This document shows, in pieces, positions 55,813 to 64,000 of a DNA stretch of 64,000 bases. The notes beneath the pieces were generated by a model. It saw nothing but the letters and a program-made list of their open reading frames with translations, was not told the DNA's origin and searched no databases. This DNA is from Eopsaltria australis (lineage: Eukaryota; Chordata; Aves; Passeriformes; Petroicidae): positions 428,501-492,500 of the forward strand of contig JAVTVJ010000142.1 in assembly GCA_034509425.1 (NCBI GenBank), in the 5' to 3' direction. How positions within the stretch are numbered: the first letter of the stretch is position 1; the number at the start of each line of letters is the position of its first letter. A program made the position numbers and the translations under genes.

Positions 55813-55883
55813 ATGGGGGAATGGACTATTCTAGAGAGGCTACTGGAAGCTGCCGTGCAGCAGCATTCTACTATGATAGGGAG
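55813..55883 (+). CDS. GJD2: GJD2 exon 1, coding part (residues 1-24 in part)
   Basis: ATG at 55813 in ACAGCGATGG context; donor GGGAG|gtaagg. It encodes the N-terminal helix [19 protein letters not shown] and TMIG, ending two bases into Arg24. Confidence 0.95.
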
Positions 55884-57373
55884 GTAAGGGTCGCGGGAGA
55901 GCTACGGGGAGCACGGGGGGGATCCCCTCTTGTCCGAGCGGGCCGGCGGCGCACGGCGGGTCCCGGCTGCGCGGTGCCCTTCGGCCGGGCTCTTTCGGGG
56001 TGTGCCTGGAGCTCGCGTGTGTTTTGTGTGTGTGTGCGGTGTGTATGTGTGTGTGTGCTGGGGACGCTGGTATGCGGCACGGGGCTCTGGGGCGCGGGGA
56101 CACCACAAACGCCGCCGTCCTTGTCCCCAAGGAGCCACGGGGCACCGGACGGTCGTCGGGGACACCCCGGTGCCATCGGGGTCCCGCTGCCGGCGCAACC
56201 CCACGCCGCTCCCGGCCGTGCTCTCGGGGGCCCCAGGGCCCGTGCGGTCGCCCTTCGGCCGAAGGGGCCGGCCGGGGGCCAGCGCTGACCGCCGCCCGGG
56301 CTCTGTGGCTCACGGCCCCGCCGAGGCGATACCGCGCAGCCTGCGCGCCCCCCGCGCGGAAGCGGGGCCGGTTCGAGGTGCCGGGGCCGGTTCGTGGTGC
56401 CGGGGCCGGGAGTGGGGCCGGTGCCTGTGCCGGGGCCGGGAGCGGTGCCGCGGCGCGGGGGCCCGGTCAGCACTGGACAGCTCCCGGCCGCGCGGCGGCG
56501 GCGCGCACTTACCGGCTTCTCTGTTGCAGGATCCTGCTGACCGTGGTGGTGATCTTCAGAATTCTCATTGTGGCCATTGTAGGGGAGACGGTGTACGATG
56601 ACGAGCAGACGATGTTTGTCTGTAACACGCTGCAGCCAGGCTGCAACCAGGCTTGTTATGACCAGGCTTTCCCCATTTCTCACATAAGGTACTGGGTGTT
56701 CCAGATCATCATGGTGTGCACTCCCAGCCTGTGCTTCATAACGTACTCCGTTCACCAGTCTGCTAAACAAAGGGAACGGAGGTACTCCACTGTCTTCCTT
56801 ACCTTGGAAAGGGACCAGGATTCAATGAAGCGTGAGGACAGTAAAAAAATCAAGAACACGATTGTCAATGGGGTGCTGCAAAACACTGAGAACTCCACCA
56901 AAGAGGCAGAACCCGACTGCTTAGAAGTGAAGGAAATCCCCAACCCTGCTATCAGAACTACAAAATCAAAGATGAGGAGGCAAGAAGGCATTTCTCGATT
57001 TTATATCATCCAAGTGGTCTTTCGAAATGCCCTAGAGATTGGATTCTTAGTGGGACAGTATTTTCTGTACGGATTCAATGTCCCTTCCATGTACGAATGT
57101 GACAGATACCCTTGCATTAAAGAAGTAGAGTGCTATGTCTCTAGACCCACTGAGAAGACTGTATTCTTGGTATTCATGTTTGCTGTCAGTGGGATTTGTG
57201 TGGTGCTTAATTTGGCAGAACTGAACCACTTGGGCTGGAGAAAGATCAAAATGGCAGTGAGAGGAGTACAGGCAAAAAGGAAATCCATATATGAAATCAG
57301 AAATAAGGACCTGCCAAGAATGAGCATGCCTAACTTCGGCAGGACTCAGTCAAGTGACTCAGCTTATGTGTGA
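55813..57373 (+). CDS. GJD2: GJD2, connexin-36 (gap junction delta-2), complete (304 aa)
   Basis: Two coding exons, 55813-55883 and 56530-57373, joined in an Arg codon; this intron position is typical of the Cx36 family. Connexin-36 forms the electrical synapses of neurons and couples retinal and pancreatic beta cells. The protein starts [21 protein letters not shown]1 is about residues 25-45; extracellular loop 1 has Cys55, 62 and 66 (C-x6-C-x3-C); TM2 follows; loop 2 has Cys214, 219 and 225 (C-x4-C-x5-C); TM4 is [15 protein letters not shown]. The C terminus ends SAYV, the PDZ-binding signal for ZO-1, with AKRKS, a likely kinase site, before it. The central loop is shorter than in mammals: the human Gly-rich stretch is absent, hence 304 rather than 321 residues. 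Start chosen from homology and strong Kozak context. Confidence 0.97.
56016..56060. repeat. Imperfect (GT)n tract
   Basis: GTGTGTTTTGTGTGTGTGTG and a second GTGTGTGTGTG block, in the GJD2 intron. Confidence 0.85.
56362..56450. repeat. GC-rich minisatellite in the GJD2 intron
   Basis: Four to five degenerate copies of a GGTGCCGGGGCCGGTTCG-type unit of about 18-24 bp, ending about 80 bp before exon 2. Confidence 0.75.
56467..56484. promoter_or_regulatory. GJD2: RE1/NRSE-like motif, short-spaced
   Basis: TCAGCAC and GGACAGCTCC match the two half-sites of the REST/NRSF element, but the gap is one nucleotide instead of three. REST control of connexin-36 has been reported in mammals as I recall. 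Whether this degenerate site binds is unknown. Confidence 0.3.
56530..57373 (+). CDS. GJD2: GJD2 exon 2 (residues 24-304, stop)
   Basis: Acceptor gttgcag at 56523-56529, then G completing Arg24 and ATCCTGCTGACC (ILLT). It carries all four membrane segments and both Cys-rich extracellular loops and stops at TGA, 57371-57373. Confidence 0.97.
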
Positions 57374-57965
57374 GGCTGTGACAGAACTGAAACACTGTGC
57401 CAGGTGGAACAGACCCAGATACCATTAGAGAAAGGTACATTGCTTAGGCAAGCATTTTATCAAACCACCAAGAAAGCCATTAAGGTATTGGATCTGCACT
57501 TACTGAACTAGCTGCAAAATGCAGCACTATATAAAAGACTGAAAAAACAGCTATAAAACCATGCTTGACCTAGCCTTACAGCACAGCTACTATTATTCCT
57601 ACTTTTCTTTCTAATTATTGGGTTTTATCTGTCAGTGAAGCAGCTTTTTGGTCGTCATTAGGATGTTTACAGTTTGAACTGTCTGACTAACTGTTGTAAA
57701 TGTGTAGAATGTTCATATCAAAAACTCTGCAAGGATACTCTACATGGGGTGGGGTGGGGGACACTGTTGCAATTTGCAGGCATAAGCATGTTCCAAAAGG
57801 AGGGTAAGCACACTGTAAGGAACCTAACCACAGCTCAATCAGGATATCTGCGTTCACGTATCTCACAGATGTCTTATTTTGTTTGTCTAAATCACAGACT
57901 TTATTCCTGGTGTGTATAACTAGCTATTTTCTATAATGGTTTGTGCATCAATTAGTCATGCTAAA

Positions 57966-57971
57966 AATAAA
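57966..57971 (+). terminator. GJD2: GJD2 proximal poly(A) signal AATAAA
   Basis: Canonical hexamer in CTAAAAATAAATGC, followed within 30 nt by TTTTGCCATTTTTTCTTTG, a good U-rich downstream element. Confidence 0.6.
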
Positions 57972-58104
57972 TGCTGAATATAATTTTGCCATTTTTTCTT
58001 TGCCTGTCCACACACACGCACACCAGAGACCTTAATCATCTTGCATTAATTGTGATCTGCAGAATATATCAGTACATTTTGATTGATTCCCTAATATGTG
58101 CATG

Positions 58105-58110
58105 AATAAA
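58105..58110 (+). terminator. GJD2: GJD2 middle poly(A) signal AATAAA
   Basis: CATGAATAAAATGGAG, followed by GTTGG and TTGTGC GU-rich words. Confidence 0.5.
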
Positions 58111-58398
58111 ATGGAGTTGGTTCATGCCAGCCAAGTTGTGCATTTACCTACAATCACCTATGATGACACACATACCAAAGGAAGAGAGTTCATTGCATTT
58201 AACTGTGAATATATCATCTTCTCTCTGCTCTTATTTATATAAGTGCCATACTTGAAACATCTAACACTGTACTTAGTTAAAAATGTTATCTTGGGATACC
58301 AGCTGGTGTGAAATGATTTTATACTCTCCTTTGTTTATTTTATGCTATTTCTTTAGTCATTGCAATGGTGTAAAAAGCAGCTAAAGTACCTATTGATA

Positions 58399-58404
58399 AA
58401 TAAA
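58399..58404 (+). terminator. GJD2: GJD2 distal poly(A) signal AATAAA
   Basis: ATTGATAAATAAAATAC, 9 nt before a T45 run that would act as an extreme U-rich downstream element. Confidence 0.6.
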
Positions 58405-58409
58405 ATACT

Positions 58410-58413
<4 letters not shown>

Positions 58414-58458
<45 letters not shown>
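58414..58458. repeat. Poly(T) run, 45 nt
   Basis: Uninterrupted T45, by far the longest homopolymer in the window. Read on the reverse strand it is an A45 preceded by AATAAA (58483-58488) at 24 nt distance. See the findings for interpretations. Confidence 0.9.
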
Positions 58459-58459
<1 letters not shown>

Positions 58460-58482
58460 TAAGCCAGAGAGATTTGTTCTTC

Positions 58483-58488
58483 TTTATT
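58483..58488 (-). terminator. Reverse-strand AATAAA next to A45
   Basis: TTTATT on the + strand. On the reverse strand AATAAA lies 24 nt before an A45 run, the spacing of a mature mRNA 3' end. It suggests an antisense transcript or retrocopy whose body lies to the right, but no gene could be recognised there. Confidence 0.4.
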
Positions 58489-60334
58489 CTTGTATACAAC
58501 TGTAAAAAACGTACAGGGTCAAAATAATTGACTTACAACAATTATTCTTCAGGGTTTAAAATGTCTTGTTGGTATTCTAAACTCTAAGTGACAAAACCTG
58601 GGAAATCAGGACTATTTTTTATGTCTGTTTTCCTCCTTAAGCAAGCTTCCTCTATCTTTAAAGCCTGATCCAAAGCCCACTGACACCAACAGCCTTCTTT
58701 CTGCTGACACTAAGGGCAACACAGTTGGCTGCCAAGGTCACTCTAGGAATAGCCAGAATACATTTACCTATAAATGAAACAATTGCAGTTTTTCATCAGG
58801 GAATCCAAATAGTAACCTCAGCTTTTCTGCCTTACAGCTGGTTTAAGAATTACGTTGTTCATGTCCCATCAACTTACTGATAAGCCACTGGGGCAGTCGC
58901 AAATGAATCTCTTAACAGCAATTATCTTAATACAGGATAGAATACTAAGTTTTACTTAATAATTTTTTTAACATTTTTTAAAATTCCTTCTGAATCCAAT
59001 AGAAAATATTTCTCTGGCAACAGTAGGAGTTGGATCAGGACTAAAAAACATACAAGTGCATTTCTAACTAAATAGTGTCTGCCCTTTAAAGAAAAGGGCC
59101 AAAATGGTGCTTGAAAATTTGGGGGTACTTTATAACATAAGGAGGAGACATGGGCTCAGAGTCACAAATGGCCTTTTGATTGTATTTTATGTCAAGCCTG
59201 AAAATGGATTTTATTATATATTGGCTTGGAGATGATGCATATAAATCTTTTCCTCTTGGCTTACAATAAATACCTTAACATTCCATTCTTGTCGTTTGCC
59301 AGCATTGTCACTTTAAAAAACGTCAATTAATTCTTAGATAGTCTATCCATTATCACAGTCATCTGTTGTCTTTTTTCTTCCTCTGCGAAGCATTAAAGGT
59401 CTTTGAGATGTGTCATGTTTTTAAAGATATTAAAACTATTTTTCCTTACGTATAAATTTAAGAGTTTTCCTGATTTGATTACAGAAACCTCTAAGAGATG
59501 GATTTCTCAAATGATTCTTTGTGATAAAAACGCACACTGATATTGCTAGTTGACTGCATGCTCACTGGAAAACTGCATGTTATTTTTAGAAGGAAAACAT
59601 GGCAGCTAAAATCTCCATCTGCAAAATAACAAGCTTCTGAAGATTATTATTTGACACACAAATCCAAGTCTGATTTTCATTTTGCAGAGTCCTGGGATGG
59701 TTTTCAAAATCTCATTTTGAACAGATATTGAAAGGAAAAATATTCTTTGACAGTCATAAGCACTCCTTTAATATTGAAGAAATGAGAGATTTTGTGCAAA
59801 GCGCTTGATCCAGTGAAAATTAAAGCTAAAAGAGTAAAACTCATACTGAATTCACTGGGCTTTGGTGCAGGTTCAGCATCATTTCCTGCTAGGCAGAAAC
59901 CCTAATGCAAGTTTTTTTTGCAGTGGCTGCATAGCAGTTTTCAGCCAAACTCTAATGAAGGTGCATGTCTCGAATGCAATAAGATTTTAATACCTTAAAA
60001 TTCTAAGGTAATGTTTAGAAAGTATCTGTTTGTAATAACCAATGCAAATGACTCAGTTCACTTATTTTTGTGTAGTTGCACATTTATACTTCAGTAAGTT
60101 GTGATTCTTCAGAACTGTCCAAAGAGAAGAATATCAGGAAACGTAAATGCTAGTTTATGCAAGCGAATCAGTGATAAAGTAAGCAAAGACTTACATTTTG
60201 ATCAACAGAAACATTATCCACCATATGTGGATATTTCAGATTTCAGATGAGAGATGAAATATGTCAAGACATCAGTTGTTCTAATCTTCCTTTTCAATTG
60301 TTATTTTTCATTTCTTACCAACAACTCATTTGTC

Positions 60335-60360
60335 ATGGGCAAGAGAAATGGGCAAGAGAA
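60335..60360. repeat. Perfect 13-bp tandem duplication
   Basis: Two adjacent exact copies of ATGGGCAAGAGAA. Confidence 0.85.
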
Positions 60361-63300
60361 ATATAGCAAACACTTTTTTTGTCAATGTATGTGAGAATCA
60401 TATGATTAATGCTAATGGACTGTTTGCATGAAAGCTGACTATTCATTTACAGAATAAATGCTTTAAAATTGTCACAGCAATGGAAAAGTGTGTTAACTGA
60501 ACAGAACTAAGTGAACGTGAAGCTGAAAGGCACATTACTGGCTACTTAGGTCTTGCTCCTGCCTCAGTGAAATAAATTAGTCTCACCATTGACATCTCCG
60601 TAGGGATCAGATATTAAAAATGAAAACTAAGTTAATGTTTATTTTTGTTCATTGTTTACATTGTTTTGCACTGGTGGACAACTTTATGTGTCATGATACA
60701 TGCAAGCAAATGCTATGTTCTCTAAGTTCTTATGGAAAATTGCAATAGAATCTAATAAACTATTAGTTTCATGGAATTTTAAAATTTGCATAAAATAACG
60801 ACATTATTTCATTTTTATATAGACTTGATCTTGTGCTTTCCATACTTGTGTGAATTTCAAAAACTATTTACATAGGGGTTATGAACCATTTCACCACATA
60901 TATATAGGATGCAATGAGAGCCTATTAAAATATTTTAAAAAATAAGAATTTTTTTTTACATGTAACATTTTTACATGGGGAAGCTGAATTCACTGGTCCC
61001 ATAAAAAGTTTAGTTTTATAGACCTCTGACTTTGAAGAAATACAAGGGTTTTCACCTTTTTTCAAGGGAAAACTGAAGAACAAAGAGGTCAACTGAGACG
61101 AATGAATCACAGAAGTGGTCAGATGGATTTTACTTCATTTTACACTAAAGAAGTCAGAAACACTCAGAATCTTCAAAGTGGATGCAATGCTTGTCTTGCA
61201 TTATACCTAATGGAGTGGGACAAAGCTGCTGCTATGTAGAGAACCATAGTAAAAGATGTACATGGAATGTTAATTATGAGGAAGGATTATTTTCCTGAAT
61301 TTGTAAAAGAATACATTTTTTTCAGGGCAAGAGGATGGGCCAAGTGGACATTGTGCCTGCATCCTTCTGGCTTTATTTTGCTTAAATATAACTGTTTCAC
61401 CTTGCTCCTTCAGCAAAACAGGTTAGAAGCTTTTGTTTGGTGTGCAGGTATAGAAATGGCTATTTAAAAATTGGGTCATATGAGGAGAACACAGGCATAT
61501 GCTTTCAATACTTAGTGTCTGGTCTGGTTCTCCATGAATTTAATGACACGACTTCATTTTCTGTGGGACCAAGTCAATTCCCAGCTGAGTGAAACACTTT
61601 TATTTCGTGAGATTAACAGGAGAGATTACAGCATTTCTGTATTGCACGCCCATCCCTTGATATTTCAGAATACTCTTCCCAGAAAATCTATTTGATTGCA
61701 AGCTTTCAGAAAGCACATTAGGTTAGTATCAGTTACTATTACCAGATTCTAAACATCACTGTCCTCTCAATGAAATTCCAATGGTATCTTCGTGAAGAAA
61801 AATTGCTCCAGGACGTGCTTCATATTATGTCTATTAAAAGGTACTAAAGAAGTGAATCAGGAGTCAGCAGCCCATCAGATAAGTGTAGATATGGAGTATT
61901 CCCTAGTACTGTATTAAAAATAAACCGTGCATATAGATGTATATATGAAGCTAAATATTTGCAAGATTGTTAACAGATTTTACCTAAATTGAATTAGTGT
62001 GTAACAGATTGAATTTCTGAGATGGATACAGAAATCATATATCCAGTGACAGAAACTGAACTACATGCAATTACCTGAATGGATACTTAACATGCAAACC
62101 CCCCTAAAATCACCCCTTTCCTGTGACTTCTGGGGCTATGGGCTATACCAATTGCTTTGGGGAGTTTAGCTGAGCAGGTGTCTAAGTGATAGCTTTAAAG
62201 AGGTTTGTCTTCACTGCATGAAAATCTACCAGCATTTTTGTGGTGGTCCCTGAATTACAGGATGAACCTGATCTCTAGGTTATGGAGACCCACATACAAA
62301 ACAACTGCCTGACATCCTCTCAAAGTGAGAATTATTCTTGTATTCAACAGAATACAAGGTAATTTGCTACTAATCCACTTATTTTTTGCATATCTAGTGT
62401 GGCAAAAAAGGACAGAGAAGGGTTACCAGTACCTGGATAATAATTAGCACACCCTAAAGTGATTAAGCAAATCTTGACTTTCGTTTCTTCCACTGAAAGC
62501 AGCATTTGCTGCATATGATTTATCTATAAATATATTTCATGGAACATAATTATATGTAACTTTCATTTTTGAAATATTTTGTGAAGTTTCCAATGAAATC
62601 AAGATTGATGTTTTCATTTTTTTTCAGAGAAAGGTTAAAAGATTACTCTTTGAAATTGTCTCTCTAGTTTTTGAAAGATGTTGTAATAATTAATCCTATA
62701 CTTTAAATCTGCTAACATTTTGGGGTTTTTTTGAGGAATGTTAAAGTAAAAAATTATTTGTACCTGTAAAGTAACAATACATTTGGAAGACATGGCTTCC
62801 TTTCCAATGACAATCTTTATTTGTCAATTTTTAAATTTAATTTACATTGAGCAGAGATTTTTAAACATATGAGAACTACATATTGTGAAGAGACAACTTT
62901 CAGGAAATGTATAACAGCAAAATTGGGGGAAAAGAAGTAAGGATTTGTGTGTATTAGAGAAAAGCAGGTGTGCTCTGGACTTACTTTTCTCCACTTATTA
63001 ACAGCTTAGGAATTAAAGCATATTCAGAACATATTCATGAGCAAATATACAAGATTCTTTGCATTATCTCATTTGTAAGCAAAATGTTTCTAGAAATTAT
63101 TTCCAACAATTTTCCATTTTTGCTTTGAATAATCTACATAGTGCATGACAATGTCCAAAACCATCATGAATACTGATGTCCCATGTATCAGTTATTTTAT
63201 TTACATATATAGAGAGATAACACATTCAGGTTTTTACCGCCATTTCTCACATGCAAGTGGAAACATAATTTGTAAGAAAAAGGAAATAATTTGTTGCATC

Positions 63301-63561
63301 TGCTATATATTTCCACCAATTTCCCCAAAAGTGAAATTCTTCATATTTCCCTCCCATGAAACTATTGAGGTTCCTCTGTTTATAAAAAAGGTGGAAGCAC
63401 ATTTCTAAAACATTTTTACAGGTTTACATTAATTACACAACTTGAGGTTTTTTTTTTTTTAATTCTGTGTAGTGGAAATTTTCTTGATGTATTCCTCAAT
63501 TTAATATTCTGGTTATTGTTTGGATTGTGTCTCCAGGGAACTGTAAATTTTCTGATTTTCT

Positions 63562-63617
63562 TTATTATTATTATTATTATTATTATTATTGTTAATATTA
63601 TTATTATTTTAAATGCA
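63562..63617. repeat. (TTA)n microsatellite
   Basis: About ten TTA units, one GTTAA interruption, then further TTA units. Confidence 0.92.
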
Positions 63618-64000
63618 GATTCTGCACGCATGTTAAGGTATTGCAGTTCTTAAAGTGTCAGTAAATATAGAACTTTTAAAAAAATATGTACAAGGCATCC
63701 AATTATGTTTAATTTAAATGGTGAGGGTTTTGTTTAAAAAAAAAGTGGTAAAACATAAAGCTTTCATTGTTCACTTTAATTATTATTCCATTTTTAGAAA
63801 TTAAATCTCCTGCATTTTTTCATATAATTTTTATGTTAGTGGAGACTGAAAATTTTATCTGCCTTCAGCTATGTGATCTGTAGCTCACATTTCAGCTTAC
63901 TTTAAACCAATAGGACCACAGAGCATGAATAATCAAGAGAATCACAAGGCTCAATGAGACACACCAAAAAAGAAGTGAATTTTAGAGTGATGATGACCTT

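Larger units (their letters stand above)
55884..56529 (+). other. GJD2: GJD2 intron
   Basis: A 646-nt GT-AG intron, very GC-rich. It contains a GT-rich tract at 56016-56060, a GC-rich minisatellite at 56362-56450 and an RE1-like motif at 56467-56484. Confidence 0.93.
55060..56540. promoter_or_regulatory. GJD2: CpG island of GJD2 (promoter, exon 1, intron)
   Basis: GC-rich and CpG-dense from about 55060 to the 5' edge of exon 2, interrupted by an AT-rich patch at 55333-55400. Long frames on both strands within it (up to 299 codons antisense) are compositional. The transcription start cannot be fixed from sequence; a TATA-poor CpG promoter is likely. Confidence 0.78.
55803..56601 (+). other. 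Upstream ORF overlapping the GJD2 start (spliced, about 50 codons)
   Basis: An ATG at 55803 lies 10 nt before the connexin ATG and in another frame. In the spliced message it reads through exon 1 (55803-55883) and into exon 2 (56530-56601), stopping at TGA. Its context (C at -3, A at +4) is weak; the connexin ATG (G at -3, G at +4) is strong, so leaky scanning would be expected. The peptide (begins [12 protein letters not shown]) has no known domain and is probably regulatory, if used at all. Confidence 0.5.
57374..58415 (+). other. GJD2: GJD2 3' UTR
   Basis: About 1.04 kb from the TGA to the cleavage zone after the last AATAAA. Poly(A) hexamers are at 57966-57971, 58105-58110 and 58399-58404, allowing 3' UTRs of about 0.6, 0.75 and 1.04 kb. 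Confidence 0.68.
58489..64000. other. Gene-free flank downstream of GJD2
   Basis: AT-rich DNA to the window end; short frames only. It contains a 13-bp tandem duplication (60335-60360) and a (TTA)n microsatellite (63562-63617). No transposon family recognised. Confidence 0.68.

Noticed and set aside
56000..56529. Open frame extending GJD2 exon 2 upstream
   Set aside because: It is read-through of the GC-rich intron in frame with exon 2. The splice acceptor gttgcag and the exon 1 N-terminal helix show the true structure.
55871..56770. 299-codon antisense frame over GJD2
   Set aside because: Composition-driven frame through the GC-rich intron and the start of exon 2; no domain and no splice logic.

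Overview
The window is vertebrate nuclear DNA, most likely from a bird. It holds intron-split genes, CpG-island promoters, several CR1 LINE tails with the typical ATTCTATGATTCTA-like 3' end, and a decayed retroviral pol fragment. CR1 also occurs in crocodilians and turtles; compact introns and low repeat density favour a bird. A songbird is possible but not shown. Three genes lie on the + strand: the 3' end of AQR (130-5177, gene starts left of the window), a complete ACTC1 (TATA 30057, CDS 30682-35105) and a complete two-exon GJD2 (CDS 55813-57373). The order matches the human 15q14 block, where AQR, ACTC1 and GJD2 are also neighbours in one orientation. AQR encodes a spliceosomal RNA helicase, ACTC1 cardiac sarcomeric actin, and GJD2 the neuronal and beta-cell gap-junction protein connexin-36. 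They share no pathway and are not an operon; this is conserved vertebrate synteny. || Layout. 1-5.9 kb: last four coding exons of AQR and 3' UTR, with a CR1 tail in one intron. 5.9-29.6 kb: AT-rich intergenic DNA without a supportable gene, holding a CR1 fragment (24.7-25.4 kb), a possible DNA-transposon remnant (20.3 kb) and microsatellites. 29.6-35.3 kb: ACTC1, with a CpG-island promoter, one perfect and several near CArG boxes, a TATA box, a non-coding first exon and six coding exons, and CR1 pieces in two introns. 35.3-55.0 kb: intergenic DNA with a reverse-strand ERV pol remnant (47.8-48.9 kb) and small hairpins. 55.0-58.4 kb: GJD2 with a CpG island, an A17 run in the presumed 5' leader and three poly(A) signals in the 3' UTR. 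58.4-64 kb: a 45-nt poly(T) run with a mirrored AATAAA on the other strand, then gene-free AT-rich DNA. || I found no unknown multi-gene system. The points most worth checking are the T45 tract with its reverse-strand poly(A) signal, an out-of-frame upstream ATG overlapping the connexin start, the ERV remnant, a short-spaced RE1-like motif in the GJD2 intron, and a few perfect short hairpins in intergenic DNA.
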